DNA from: Agrobacterium larrymoorei
GTDB taxonomy: Bacteria; Pseudomonadota; Alphaproteobacteria; Rhizobiales; Rhizobiaceae
Direction: 5' to 3'
Length of the DNA: 64,000 bases
Assembly: GCF_013322225.1 (NCBI RefSeq)
Contig: NZ_JAAMFB010000030.1
Coordinates: 30,216 to 94,215, forward strand
The notes beneath the pieces are model-generated. The model was not told the DNA's origin. It was given only the letters and a program-made list of their open reading frames with translations, and did not search any database. Both the position numbers and the translations under genes were made by a program. Positions 9,221 to 18,833 of the stretch are shown piece by piece; the first letter of the stretch is position 1; the number at the start of each line of letters is the position of its first letter.

Positions 9221-10731
9221 TGCTGGGCTCCTGGCTGCGTTCCGGTGTTCGTCTGGATGGCGGGCGAGAGAATGCCCGCATCGCTCAGCTTTTCGTCCGG
9301 GTTCGTCAGCACCATAATTTCCGTTCGCCTGTTGATTTCACGTCCTTCTGCCGTCGAGTTGTCTGCGATTGGGTCGCTGTCGGCGCGCCCCTCGGTAAGG
9401 ATCGCTTCGGGGCCGGTAAACTGTGAGAGGAGATCGCCGACCGCCTTGGCTCGGGCCTCGGAAAGGTGCCAGTTGGAGGGGAATTCGATTGTCTTGATCG
9501 GGACATTATCTGTGTAACCAATGACAACCGCGCGGAATTTCTCGGCTGCGAGCGCTCCGCCGATCCGTTGTATCAGGTCACGGAACTGCGGACTGACCTC
9601 AGCGCTACCGACGCTAAACAGGCCGGAATTGTTGATGCGAACGCGAAGCCGTCCATTGACATCTGCCAGCGTAACGAGGTTCTTGTCCACTTCCGGCTGG
9701 AGGAAAGCCATCAGTTTTTCAAGCCGTGATGGCTCGCGAGGTACAAGTACTGGTGGGCGCTCCACGACAACCGCTTCGGGTTCTTTCGGCACAGCAGGCG
9801 GCTCTGAAGGAGCAGGCGGTGCCGCAATCAGAACGCTCGGCGTTTCATTGGGCGGAAGCTTTGCCAGCCTTTCGAACGTCGCGTCAGATGCGTTATTCAG
9901 TGTCAGTGTGAAGAAGAGATATCCGAAAGCAAAGGCGAGTGCGATAAGTGACAACAGCGTCCAGAGTGCAGCCATTGTGCGCAGTGGCGTGTGGCGCGCC
10001 TGCACGCCCTGCCAGTGCGGTGAAAGCTCCCGCTCAAATGCGCCATATTGACCAATCAGCGTCTTGTAGAGGCTGTCGCGAATGCGGGAAAGCTCCAGCG
10101 CACCTTTTGGTGAAACGCGGGTGCGTCCCTCGAAGGCCAAGGACAGGCTGAGATAGATCAGCAGAAGTAGGTCCTTGTTTGCGCCGGGGGATTGATGGAA
10201 GTGATCAAGAATATCGAACACCCTGTCGCCGCCGGTCACATCATTGTGGAATGTGGATACCAGACCGGAGCGTGCCCAACCGGCGCGTACGCCCCAAGGC
10301 TTGCTCAGGATCACGTCGTCCACCGTCGCGCATACGACGTAATGCGCGGCTCTGGCTCGTTCCGGGCTGATGCGTGCGGAAGCTAGATCGCGCTCGTAAC
10401 GGGTGATTGCTTCGAGGCAGGCGCGGCGGAGATGCTCGGGGTCCGGCTGCGCGTTGCTGAAACGCAGCACATGGGCAAGGTTCAGAAGCGGTGCTGCGGA
10501 TTGAACCAGCGTAGGGACTTCTTCTCCGCCGAAACGGAAGTTAGCCAAAAGCGTATCGATAGGCAGCGCGCCGGTATTATTGCGCGGACGTTCAGGCACG
10601 TCATCATTCTCGATGATGTCATCGAGAATGGCCGCCATGTTGCGTGCATTCTGGTTTCGGCGTCGGCTTTCGTCGGTGATTTCCACCACCGTCGGTAAAT
10701 CCTGCCAGGAAGAGGGCTTTTCGTTGCTCAT
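9217..10731 (-). CDS. tssL: T6SS TssL with C-terminal OmpA-like peptidoglycan-binding domain
   Basis: A 504-residue DotU/IcmH-family protein. The cytoplasmic N-terminal domain (with SNAQPDPEHLRRACLEAITRY) is followed by one transmembrane helix at about 260-280 (LLSLIALAFAFGYLFF), a proline-rich linker, and an OmpA-type domain carrying GYTDNVPIKT and LSEARAKAV. This is the 'evolved' TssL form that anchors the membrane complex to the cell wall without a separate TagL. The start at 10731 overlaps the tssK stop as ATGA; an in-frame codon 15 bases upstream is less likely. In A. tumefaciens TssL is phosphorylated by PpkA, so the kinase gene in this operon could act on it. Confidence 0.95.
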   Translation of the reverse strand: MSNEKPSSWQDLPTVVEITDESRRRNQNARNMAAILDDIIENDDVPERPRNNTGALPIDTLLANFRFGGEEVPTLVQSAAPLLNLAHVLRFSNAQPDPEHLRRACLEAITRYERDLASARISPERARAAHYVVCATVDDVILSKPWGVRAGWARSGLVSTFHNDVTGGDRVFDILDHFHQSPGANKDLLLLIYLSLSLAFEGRTRVSPKGALELSRIRDSLYKTLIGQYGAFERELSPHWQGVQARHTPLRTMAALWTLLSLIALAFAFGYLFFTLTLNNASDATFERLAKLPPNETPSVLIAAPPAPSEPPAVPKEPEAVVVERPPVLVPREPSRLEKLMAFLQPEVDKNLVTLADVNGRLRVRINNSGLFSVGSAEVSPQFRDLIQRIGGALAAEKFRAVVIGYTDNVPIKTIEFPSNWHLSEARAKAVGDLLSQFTGPEAILTEGRADSDPIADNSTAEGREINRRTEIMVLTNPDEKLSDAGILSPAIQTNTGTQPGAQQ

Positions 10732-12068
10732 TCGCGTAATGCCCACATTTCGAGTTCAAGACCGGGAAACTCGCCCGCAAGATGCAGGGCGATGGCGCCA
10801 GACGTTTCAAGCTGTTTCCACAAGGGGGATTTCGTATCGATTTCGAAATAGATCGTGCCTGAGCGATAAGGCAGCTGGCGTGGCAGAACGGGCAGGGACC
10901 TCACCGGGATACCGGGCAGTGCCACGTTGACGAGTTCGGAAATCCTCTCCACCGGTCCGACCTTGATCTGGGCTGGCAGCCTGCGGCGAATATCTTCTGC
11001 CGGCATGTCCGCACGAACGGCGAGCACGAAACCCGCATCGCGCAGCAATGTGCGGTCATGGATAGTTCCGACGCGAACGCCGTGACGGCGCTCTACGAGG
11101 TCGATGGCGACGGCAGCCTGCTCCAGCACCGCCGAAAGCGATGTCCGAAGATCGTCGAACACGGCAGCAAAACTAGCTTTCAAGTCATCGTGCCGGTATG
11201 GCGGAAAGTCCGTTGCGCGCTTTTTTTCGGTTGTGAAGGTTGCCAGTTCTCCGGCCAGTTGAATGCAGTCCTCATAGAAACGGATAGGGTGAAATCGGGT
11301 GGCGTTGGCCGAGCGATGCGCGAGCAGCGGATCTGCGCGGTTGAGGATTTGCAGCAGAAAGTAATCGCCGACTTCCGCCGTTCCACGGATCGTTGGATCA
11401 CCAATGCGCTCCGAAATCGCCTGCGCGCGATGACGCACGATGCCAAGAAGTTCCGTCAGAAGCTCGTTCAACCTTGGGGCTGCCGCGCAGTTCAGACAGG
11501 GCGGAATGAAGTCTGGGTCAAGAATGACAGCGCGGTCAGAACGTACTTCAATAATCCGCGCCAAGCCTATGAGATCATAGCCGGAAAGGTCATCTCCTGT
11601 TTTCAGGAATTTGAGGCTGAGACGTCCGACATCTATCGGTGCTACAAATTCCGTGTCGACATTCGCATCTGAGGCCTCATAGGCGGATGCGACAAAGCGG
11701 ACGCTGCTGGTATCGGCGCCGCCATTCGTAGACATGTCCGCCTTGCCGGGCTGACGCGCAGGAAGCGCGAGATAGACGATGGCATTCTTGACGCTGTCGT
11801 CCAGCTCCAACGGTGGCGGCAGATCGGAATCTTCCGGTGCTTCGAATGGTGTCCCATCCGGCAATATGCCCCGCAGGTTCGAGAGTGCGAACTGGCCGAT
11901 GGCAAGCGCGCTGCGATCGATACCGATTTCAGCCACACCCCATGGATAGGGAGAAAGATTTCGCGTGGTGTTGCGGACCAGTCGTTCCGTCCAGCGGTCG
12001 GACTGCTGAAAATGCTGTACGCGAAGGAACATGCCCTCGCTCCATGCAACGCGATTTTCATGCCTCAT
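10728..12068 (-). CDS. tssK: T6SS baseplate protein TssK
   Basis: A 446-residue TssK/ImpJ protein. It opens with the family signature WSEGMFLRVQHFQQSDRW and has the expected length and C-terminal region (YRSGTIYFEIDTKSPLWKQL). TssK is the trimeric baseplate subunit that links the TssEFG wedges to the TssL-TssM membrane complex. Its start overlaps fha by 11 bases and its stop overlaps tssL by four, which indicates tight translational coupling. Confidence 0.96.
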   Translation of the reverse strand: MRHENRVAWSEGMFLRVQHFQQSDRWTERLVRNTTRNLSPYPWGVAEIGIDRSALAIGQFALSNLRGILPDGTPFEAPEDSDLPPPLELDDSVKNAIVYLALPARQPGKADMSTNGGADTSSVRFVASAYEASDANVDTEFVAPIDVGRLSLKFLKTGDDLSGYDLIGLARIIEVRSDRAVILDPDFIPPCLNCAAAPRLNELLTELLGIVRHRAQAISERIGDPTIRGTAEVGDYFLLQILNRADPLLAHRSANATRFHPIRFYEDCIQLAGELATFTTEKKRATDFPPYRHDDLKASFAAVFDDLRTSLSAVLEQAAVAIDLVERRHGVRVGTIHDRTLLRDAGFVLAVRADMPAEDIRRRLPAQIKVGPVERISELVNVALPGIPVRSLPVLPRQLPYRSGTIYFEIDTKSPLWKQLETSGAIALHLAGEFPGLELEMWALRE

Positions 12069-13254
12069 TGCTTTGATTTACCCCTTCTTCGCCCGCAACT
12101 ATCTCAGGAATGCTTGCAGGTGCGGCTTCGCCGCGCGCCGCCCGTTGCAAGAACTCCCTGACCGACAGTTGACGGCCACCTTCTTCAAATTGCTTTTTGT
12201 AAACAGTCCAATAGTCAGTGCGCGTAATCATTCCGCGCCAGTCCTTTCGCTCTATTTTCGAGCGCAGGTCATTTCCGGTATCTGCTTTCGCCTCCAGCAA
12301 GCGAGGCTCAAGCTGTTGTGTGCAAGTCCCAATCATCGTTTCCAAAGTGGCTGCAAGCTGACGCTGTTGCTGGATCAGCGCTTCGATACGGCCGCCCAAT
12401 GGCGAGTGTCTGTCCCTCGCGGGCGCTGGCTCTATATCGAGGACAGCCAGACACTCGGCGCTTTCCCGCTCGAGTTGTGCCAGAAGTTCCGCAATTGGTT
12501 CTGGCGTTACAGACACCGTCGCGGGGAGCTCTTCGTCTGCGTCGAAATTGCCCGCTTTGCTCTCAAAAACCGCATCGAAATCCTGGCTTGACTGTCGCGG
12601 TGCCGGTCGAGACACCATGACAGGCGTGTTGAGCGCATCTGTATGCTCATGCTTGCTGCTTTCAACTGGCTCGTCGTTCCAGTCATCCGGCAGAACGGTG
12701 CCAAAGCCGCCGGTCGAGGGGGGCTCGTTCCAGCCGATCGTCACGTTGCGCGACATCGATTTCGCTCTGGATTTTGGCTTTTCAGCCGCCTCCTGCGGCC
12801 AGTCGTCATTCGATGCCGCTTCGCCCAGAACACCGCGCGCGGAGCGACCATTTGGCGCGATATCGGACAGGATGGCGGAAATCGTCAAAGTCTCATCGCT
12901 TACCCGCAGTTTGGCGTCCGGATCGCTGAACTCCATATCTGCATCACCGCTGATCGCGACGGTGAAGATTTGCCCGGCGATATTGATTTGCGATCCATCT
13001 TTCAGCCGCGCGCTCTCGCCTTCCAACAACAGCTGTCCATCAACAAGTGTGCCGTTGGCGCTCTGGTCGACAATGACGAAACCGTCCCGGTCGCGGGTCA
13101 GCGTGCAGTGCAGTTTGGAGACGCGGCGTTCGCCGTCATCGATTTGCCAGTCACAGTCGTGGGAGCGGCCGACCTTGCGGCGTCCATGTTCGAAACTCCA
13201 GCGGTTTTCTTTTCCCGCCGTCTCCCTGTCTGCTCCTTTTAGCGCCAGCTGCAT
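12058..13254 (-). CDS. fha: T6SS FHA-domain protein Fha (TagH/ImpI)
   Basis: A 398-residue protein. The N-terminal FHA domain (residues about 10-110) shows GRSHDCDWQI, RRVSKLHCTL and NGTLVDG, the phosphothreonine-binding fold. The middle is low-complexity, and the C-terminus (about 280-390) is the TagH/ImpI region (VREFLQRAARGEAA). Fha proteins read the PpkA-made phosphothreonine signal and promote T6SS assembly; in A. tumefaciens Fha binds phosphorylated TssL. Ten bases separate it from tssG and it overlaps tssK. Confidence 0.93.
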   Translation of the reverse strand: MQLALKGADRETAGKENRWSFEHGRRKVGRSHDCDWQIDDGERRVSKLHCTLTRDRDGFVIVDQSANGTLVDGQLLLEGESARLKDGSQINIAGQIFTVAISGDADMEFSDPDAKLRVSDETLTISAILSDIAPNGRSARGVLGEAASNDDWPQEAAEKPKSRAKSMSRNVTIGWNEPPSTGGFGTVLPDDWNDEPVESSKHEHTDALNTPVMVSRPAPRQSSQDFDAVFESKAGNFDADEELPATVSVTPEPIAELLAQLERESAECLAVLDIEPAPARDRHSPLGGRIEALIQQQRQLAATLETMIGTCTQQLEPRLLEAKADTGNDLRSKIERKDWRGMITRTDYWTVYKKQFEEGGRQLSVREFLQRAARGEAAPASIPEIVAGEEGVNQSNEA

Positions 13255-13264
13255 TTTGCGCTCC

Positions 13265-14269
13265 TTATACGGAAATAGCCGAGCCTTCGCGCTCGGTCAC
13301 GATGGCGTCTGTACTGTCTTTCGCGGCAGGGGCCGAACGTGCCCAGCTGTTCCAGCCAAGACGTGCCGGCGCATCGTTCTGGCCCAACTGGCAGAATGGA
13401 ATATCTTCCTTTTTCAGTATGACCTGCACGTCGAAATCAAATGAACTTCCAGAAAAAAGACGAGCAATAGCAAATATTTCCGACATTCTTTTAGAGCCAG
13501 GTGTGAGCGCCAGATAGTCTGCATATCCCACAGGTCCGATGGCGATGCGAAAGCCACCACTAAAATCCTCGGCCATGCTGCCTGCGGTGCTGTTCAAGCC
13601 CAACCGAAGGCCGTTGCCCTGTCCCAGCTGGCTTTGCTCATGCGGTGGCAGCGGTACCCAGCGCCGACGAAATTGCTCCACAGATACGGGTAGGCCAGTA
13701 AACTCCTGGAGCATGGATGTAAGCGCCGTCGCGTTGCGGTTACGGTTTGCCAGAAGGCCGCTGAAACGAAGCAGCGTGTCTTCTTTAACACCCGCCTTTT
13801 CCACTAACCCAGCGCTACCAAAGCCGGTCAGCGAAAGCAGCGTCTTGCGAAATGTGTTATCCTGCCTTTGACGAGACCAGCGGAGACCGCGCGCGAGCCG
13901 GTATTTTTCAGTTGCGGAAACGAATAGCTCAGTGAAACGGGCGGCGAAGAGATTGAAAAAGCTGGCGAGTGCCTTCGAACGATTGCGTTCTTCCCGCTGC
14001 AACAGCTCGCCATATGTGGGCGGCAGTGATCCTAAGGGTCCAACAATGGGCGCGAAGGCCGACTTCAGTTCGATCCGGTCGGATTTTATTTCAAAGCCGC
14101 TGATCGCAACCGGGATAGGGCTCGTTCCTACATGCGCACCAATGTTCAAGGTGTCTTCAGCAGTCAGATGCTGTGCCACCCGGAAGGCGGTCGTCGGCTC
14201 AAACCTGCCCGGATCACCGGAGAGGAGCGCGGCTTGTTGATCGTGCATCGTTTTCTGTTGCGCCTGCAT
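13265..14269 (-). CDS. tssG: T6SS baseplate protein TssG
   Basis: A 334-residue TssG/ImpH family protein with LPPTYGELLQ, ASFFNLFAARF and TGFGSAGLV, and the later LGLNSTAG and FRIAIGPVGYADYLALTPG motifs. TssG pairs with TssF in the wedge complex around VgrG. It starts nine bases after tssF ends. An alternative Met lies seven codons in. Length and order (tssF-tssG-fha) are standard for imp clusters. Confidence 0.94.
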   Translation of the reverse strand: MQAQQKTMHDQQAALLSGDPGRFEPTTAFRVAQHLTAEDTLNIGAHVGTSPIPVAISGFEIKSDRIELKSAFAPIVGPLGSLPPTYGELLQREERNRSKALASFFNLFAARFTELFVSATEKYRLARGLRWSRQRQDNTFRKTLLSLTGFGSAGLVEKAGVKEDTLLRFSGLLANRNRNATALTSMLQEFTGLPVSVEQFRRRWVPLPPHEQSQLGQGNGLRLGLNSTAGSMAEDFSGGFRIAIGPVGYADYLALTPGSKRMSEIFAIARLFSGSSFDFDVQVILKKEDIPFCQLGQNDAPARLGWNSWARSAPAAKDSTDAIVTEREGSAISV

Positions 14270-14278
14270 CCCGGTCTC

Positions 14279-16063
14279 CTAAAGCAGCGGCCGGTCTGCC
14301 GCGCGGGCAGGCCAATGGGCTATGGGTTCGGAATGGCCTCGCATGGTTGCGGTCAGCCGGGTGAAACTGTTGATCGAGGTGTAGAGACCGAAGAAATGAT
14401 TGAGTACGCTTGCAAAGATGAACGCGGCGGGGCGGTCGATCAAAGATGGATCGAATTCCAGCGTGACATCTGTTCCCGGCACCATCGCAGAGCCGATGCG
14501 GGCGTGAGAATTACGTGCTTCCACCTTGCTTATCGCCTCAACGAGTTGCCGTGTTTCCGGCGCATCGCGAAACGCATAGAGCGACAAGATATCTTTCAAC
14601 GGTGCGCCGCCATTGTCGAATAGTGAAAGGTGGTTGAGCAAAAGATGCGACACCAGCCTCCATTCCCGTGCGGAACGCTCGGTCATGCGCACGGCTGCAG
14701 TCGGCGGCATAAGGGCATGGATGGACTGGATCGCCTCGTTTCCAGTAGAAAGCTGAAGGAACGGATGTCCTCCACCAAATGGCAGTTGGCTTGGAAGCTC
14801 GCGATTGATGCAGAGCGTGTCGATGCTTGCCACAACGTCAAGGGGACCAAGAGGTCCGCGCTTCTCGTCTACGAATGCGATATCCGTGTCGGACGAGCCG
14901 TCTTCCTCATCGAAGCGGCGATAAGTCTGCCAAAAGACGTTCGATCCATTGCTTCTCTGGGTGCGTCCGAAAAAGGGAGCCGTTTTTTCGATCTGGCCTG
15001 CTCTATCCGTCAGATGCACATGCTCGACCGCATAAACCTCACGGGTACGCTGCCGTCTGGCATCCGGTAGCAAACGGTATTCGGTGCGTGTCCCATCAAG
15101 GCTCACCGGCTCGCAATTCTGCTTGAACAGGTTGACGACCGGCGAAGCGTTGAGAACGAAATCTTTCGCGGTCACCATCCGCTCCAGCCGCGTGTCGGCA
15201 GCATCGAGATAGATGTAGAGTTCGCAGTCTCCGCCCATCCATCTGTCCAACCCACCGATATTGAGAAACAGGAATTTCTGCGGCAGCGCGAAGAATTCCG
15301 TCAGCAACCGGTATCCGTCGAAGCTGTTGGCCGGGTAGGGCAGCATCGCCTGATCCCGCGCAAAGCCTGATGGGTTGAGATTGCTGGCTGGTAAAAAAAC
15401 GGCGTTGCGATCTTCCGAGTGTTGAGCGAGCGATATGCCTACGCAATGGTTCGCCAGCAGCTCGTAAAGCGCGGTTGCCTGTTGCCAGGCGGATGAAATG
15501 AAAACGTCGAGGCTTTTCAGCCCCATCTCACGAAATGTCGACGGTCTTGGCGACGTTGTGCGCAAGGATAGTCTCAGGCAGCTGGCAGCGCCCGCGATGG
15601 CGGTCGAATAAGGAGCATCGATGGGTTGCCCGGACAGTGTCGCTGCGGAAATCTCGAGCGGCACGATATTCACGTCTTGCGTGGTACGGAAACGGCAGCT
15701 CTCGCCTCCGACAGGTTCGGCTAGAATTTCGCTGTGGCGCGGCAAGGTTTGCATCGTCGCCAGCGCCGGGCTTTGGGCGAACTGCACGACGCTCATCGAC
15801 GGGATCGGGGCGAGATAGTGCGGATAGAGCGTTTCCAACAGGCTATCGGAAAGCTCGGGAAACTCATCGTCCAGTTTCTGGCGAACGCGAGCCGCAGAAT
15901 AAGCAAAGCTCTGGATCAACCGCTCGACATGTGGGTCATCCGCCACGTCACCCGTCATGCGCAGTCGTCCGGCGATCTTCGGGAAAGCCTCTGCAAAACG
16001 CGAGGCACGCTTTCTCAGCGCGAAGAGTTCGTCGTTGTATTTTTCGAGAAAGCCGTCAGCCAT
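14279..16063 (-). CDS. tssF: T6SS baseplate protein TssF
   Basis: A 594-residue TssF/ImpG protein. It opens MADGFLEKYNDELFALRKRA, the conserved TssF N-terminus, and continues with KIAGRLRM, DPHVERLIQSFAY and LLETLYPHYLAPIPSM. Two TssF copies and one TssG form each baseplate wedge. The start at 16063 overlaps the tssE stop by eight bases; the frame stays open upstream, but that part does not match the family and lies within tssE. Confidence 0.95.
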   Translation of the reverse strand: MADGFLEKYNDELFALRKRASRFAEAFPKIAGRLRMTGDVADDPHVERLIQSFAYSAARVRQKLDDEFPELSDSLLETLYPHYLAPIPSMSVVQFAQSPALATMQTLPRHSEILAEPVGGESCRFRTTQDVNIVPLEISAATLSGQPIDAPYSTAIAGAASCLRLSLRTTSPRPSTFREMGLKSLDVFISSAWQQATALYELLANHCVGISLAQHSEDRNAVFLPASNLNPSGFARDQAMLPYPANSFDGYRLLTEFFALPQKFLFLNIGGLDRWMGGDCELYIYLDAADTRLERMVTAKDFVLNASPVVNLFKQNCEPVSLDGTRTEYRLLPDARRQRTREVYAVEHVHLTDRAGQIEKTAPFFGRTQRSNGSNVFWQTYRRFDEEDGSSDTDIAFVDEKRGPLGPLDVVASIDTLCINRELPSQLPFGGGHPFLQLSTGNEAIQSIHALMPPTAAVRMTERSAREWRLVSHLLLNHLSLFDNGGAPLKDILSLYAFRDAPETRQLVEAISKVEARNSHARIGSAMVPGTDVTLEFDPSLIDRPAAFIFASVLNHFFGLYTSINSFTRLTATMRGHSEPIAHWPARAADRPLL

Positions 16064-16565
16064 TCGCAGCCTCCACAAGGAAGCGCTGCGTAGAAGGGTC
16101 GATCTTGCTTTCAAAACTGATCGGCGGCATGCCTTCATGCAGTCGAAAGGTCGCGTTGATGCGCATGCGCAGCGCTCGGTCGCCATCCGTCCTGCTTTTC
16201 AGGATAGTTACGCGAACATCGGAAAGTCGCGTTTCAAACATTGAAATCCGTCGCTCGATGCTCTGCGCCAGCCGGGCCTTGGAAGCATCTGTCACCAAAT
16301 TGGCAGATAGAATTCCATCGACACCATAGCTGACGAGTGCATCCGTTAATTCCTTCAGAATTGCGGGAGGGCTGGCGGGGTTACGCCGGGTGTTGAGCAA
16401 TGCTTCCAGATCGCGACGGATCACTTCGCGCATTTCACGGACCTGATCGGCAAGGCTCAGCTGCGGATCTGTCTCCATATCCGGCGCATCGTCCAGCAAA
16501 CGGTCCAGCACGGAGCGGGCCAGCGTTCGCTGTTTTGGTCGATATTGGTCCAGCGGATCAACCAC
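16056..16565 (-). CDS. tssE: T6SS baseplate protein TssE (gp25-like)
   Basis: A 169-residue gpW/gp25-like protein. RTLARSVLDRLLDD near its start, REVIRRDLEALLNTRR in the middle and the C-terminal gp25 fold (LHEGMPPISFESKID) match TssE, which seeds the sheath on the baseplate. I chose GTG 16565 because it overlaps the tagJ stop by eight bases, like other junctions here, and gives the usual family length. In-frame ATGs at 16640 and 16619 would add up to 25 residues of atypical sequence and overlap tagJ by more than 60 bases. Confidence 0.88.
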   Translation of the reverse strand: MVDPLDQYRPKQRTLARSVLDRLLDDAPDMETDPQLSLADQVREMREVIRRDLEALLNTRRNPASPPAILKELTDALVSYGVDGILSANLVTDASKARLAQSIERRISMFETRLSDVRVTILKSRTDGDRALRMRINATFRLHEGMPPISFESKIDPSTQRFLVEAANG

Positions 16566-17385
16566 GCGCAATCTGCCTTTCCTCGTTTTCGGATGGAACT
16601 GAGAGGGTGGTGATTTCATGGAAGGAAACGAGATCATCACCGATCAACAGGCAGCGCTGCCCGCGCCCTGTGACCAGCGGGTCACCATCCTCAGACCATT
16701 GTGTTTCGCGGCCCAACAGAAGGGCGACATCACCGCTCGATCCGTGATAGATCGCAGGTATGAGGACCGAGGCGATGGCACCGTCGCGCAGTGTCAGCTC
16801 AGCATCACGGAAGGCAAGGTCGCGGGGGCGGTTCATCGGGGCGATGGAAAGGCTCTCGATACGGCTGTAGTCGATCCACAGATAGCGCCCGCCATTGGTC
16901 AACACTTCCAGCGCATGTGGCACGCGGTCGTCAAGATCGCGGATATCGTTTGCGGGTTTGCCGTTCAATGTGATGGCAACTTCACCGCGCTTTTCGTCCA
17001 GTTCGGCGAGTGCTGTTGCAGCGTCCGCCGTATCTCCATTGCGAGCGCTGACATTGGCTTTAATCGCCAGATGGTCCAACACCGACGGACCGTTCGGAAA
17101 CTCCGGCACTGCTCCTGTTTCAAACCAGGCATCACGCGCGGCCATGGCGCGCAATTGCTGGCGCAACAACGAAAAGCCGACGCTGTCCTGCGGCGAAAAG
17201 GTAGCCGCGAGATTGCATTGCGCATCCGCCTTTTCGTATTCGCCTGCGAGTATGAGGAGGTCGATATAGATGTGGCGACCTTCCTTATCCGATGGCTTCG
17301 ATTTCACGTGATCCCGTGCAAGGACCGTCGCGTCGTCCAGTTGGTTGTCGTCCAGAAGTCTGGAAATATCGGCGCGCAATGTCAT
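16558..17385 (-). CDS. tagJ: T6SS accessory protein TagJ (ImpE)
   Basis: A 275-residue ImpE/TagJ protein. The N-terminal TPR-like helices (residues about 1-130, including HIYIDLLILAGEYEKADAQ) are followed by the ImpE domain with WIDYSRIESLSIAPMNRPRDL and LIPAIYHGSSGD. TagJ binds the sheath protein TssB and accompanies T6SS clusters in which ClpV-sheath recognition differs. It overlaps tssC2 by four bases and tssE downstream. Confidence 0.92.
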   Translation of the reverse strand: MTLRADISRLLDDNQLDDATVLARDHVKSKPSDKEGRHIYIDLLILAGEYEKADAQCNLAATFSPQDSVGFSLLRQQLRAMAARDAWFETGAVPEFPNGPSVLDHLAIKANVSARNGDTADAATALAELDEKRGEVAITLNGKPANDIRDLDDRVPHALEVLTNGGRYLWIDYSRIESLSIAPMNRPRDLAFRDAELTLRDGAIASVLIPAIYHGSSGDVALLLGRETQWSEDGDPLVTGRGQRCLLIGDDLVSFHEITTLSVPSENEERQIARG

Positions 17386-18776
17386 GCGGATATCCTTTGC
17401 GGCTCAGGCGCGTTCCGCGGCGCAGATACATTCGGCGTCGTGGTTTCGGCGATGAGGTGGAAACTTGTCGAAACGTCATCCAGTTGGAAATGTGGCTGAA
17501 GACGCACGGTGCAGGAGAAGGTGCCGGGCTTACCCGGAATTTCAAAGACGTTGATGCCCGCAGAACGGAGCGGATAGCGCGACCGAAGCCCTGCCTCCGC
17601 GTCGTCATTGCCGAGTGTGTAGGAGGAAAGCCATGTTTCCAGCTTGCGCTCGATGGTGATTGCATCGCTCAACTGGCCGATGTCGTCACGCATGATGACC
17701 TTCAGATAGTGTGAGAAGCGCGAGGCGCAGAGCACGTACTGCAACATGGCCGCCAGCCGCGCATTTTGGCGAGCGCCCTCGGTGGAGTAGTGGCCGGGAG
17801 CATGCAGCGATTGATTGGCGTTGAAGATCGCCATGCTGGAAAGATAGGTCGTGGAGACGGGAACAATGCCAAGATCGGAAAACTGCTGTTCCTGTCCCGT
17901 CGTCAGCTGCACCTCGACAGGCGGCTGTGCGGATAAACCATTACTCTCAATGCCAAGATCGAGCGGCGGCAGCTGATAGGCAGGCATGATGCCACCATCG
18001 ATATCGCCCTGCGTCACGCCGCGAATGTCCGCAAACCAGCCGGAATCGACGAAATTCCGGACAACGACGGTTGCGAAGCCAAAGGCTGCATTACCCCAAA
18101 GCAGCGTTTCGCCGTCCTCCGCTATGTACTCGCGAAACGGAAACGTATCCTGTCGGCGACGAGAAAACGGCTGATAAGGCGAGCGCAGCAGAATTCGCGG
18201 CCCCGCAAGTCCCAGGAACCGCGAGTCGTCCCGCCCACGCAATGCATTCCAGCGAATGCGGGATTTATCCTGTTTCAACCAGGAAAAATCCTGCACGCGC
18301 CCGAGTTCTGAAAATTCCTGAAGTCCGATTGCACCCGGTGCCGCGCCCGCCACGAACGGGCAGAAAGAAGCGGCCGCGACCAAGCCTATCTGCGAAAGCG
18401 TAGTGATCGAATCCGCGCCCTCGTGATCGTCTGGAGAGAACGCATAATCACCGATCATGAGCCCCACAGGCTCGCCGCCGGGCATTCCGAACTCCCGGCT
18501 GTAGACGATCTCGAAAAGATGGCTTTGATCGAAATCCGTCGCCCGCTCCATGCTGCGGGCCAGTTCGCGCCAGCTCGCATTCAGCAGCTTCACCTTTACT
18601 TCCGTGCTGCGACTTGCCTCGTTCACGACCATGGCAAGGCCGCGCCATCTCGCCTCCATGGCCTGAAATTGGGCATGGTGCAAAATCGCGTTTACCTGCG
18701 CGTTCAGTGCATCGTCTATAAGAGCGATGAGCTGATCGGCAAAACTGCGGGCGTCCGAGAAGGACTTTTGCACCAT
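17382..18776 (-). CDS. tssC2: Second TssC-family sheath protein (TssC2/ImpD)
   Basis: A 464-residue TssC/VipB paralogue. It has ARWRGLAMVVNEA, DQSHLFEIVYSREFGMPGGEP with LMIGDYAF, and DIGQLSDAITIERKLETWLSSY, paralleling the upstream tssC product segment by segment. In A. tumefaciens the equivalent pair is called TssC41 (upstream, required) and TssC40 (this position, dispensable for secretion). It is separated from tssC by a short gap containing a stable hairpin and overlaps tagJ as ATGA. Confidence 0.92.
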   Translation of the reverse strand: MVQKSFSDARSFADQLIALIDDALNAQVNAILHHAQFQAMEARWRGLAMVVNEASRSTEVKVKLLNASWRELARSMERATDFDQSHLFEIVYSREFGMPGGEPVGLMIGDYAFSPDDHEGADSITTLSQIGLVAAASFCPFVAGAAPGAIGLQEFSELGRVQDFSWLKQDKSRIRWNALRGRDDSRFLGLAGPRILLRSPYQPFSRRRQDTFPFREYIAEDGETLLWGNAAFGFATVVVRNFVDSGWFADIRGVTQGDIDGGIMPAYQLPPLDLGIESNGLSAQPPVEVQLTTGQEQQFSDLGIVPVSTTYLSSMAIFNANQSLHAPGHYSTEGARQNARLAAMLQYVLCASRFSHYLKVIMRDDIGQLSDAITIERKLETWLSSYTLGNDDAEAGLRSRYPLRSAGINVFEIPGKPGTFSCTVRLQPHFQLDDVSTSFHLIAETTTPNVSAPRNAPEPQRISA

Positions 18777-18802
18777 GATATGGCTCCGGTTTCAGGAAAG
18801 GC

Positions 18803-18825
18803 GCGGGGCAGGCGATGTGCCCCGC
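18803..18825 (-). repeat. Intercistronic hairpin between tssC and tssC2
   Basis: GCGGGGC (18803-18809) and GCCCCGC (18819-18825) form a perfect 7-bp GC stem with a nine-base loop. It has no T tract on the transcript strand, so it more likely stabilises or processes the mRNA end of tssC than terminates it. Confidence 0.55.
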
Positions 18826-18833
18826 CACCAACG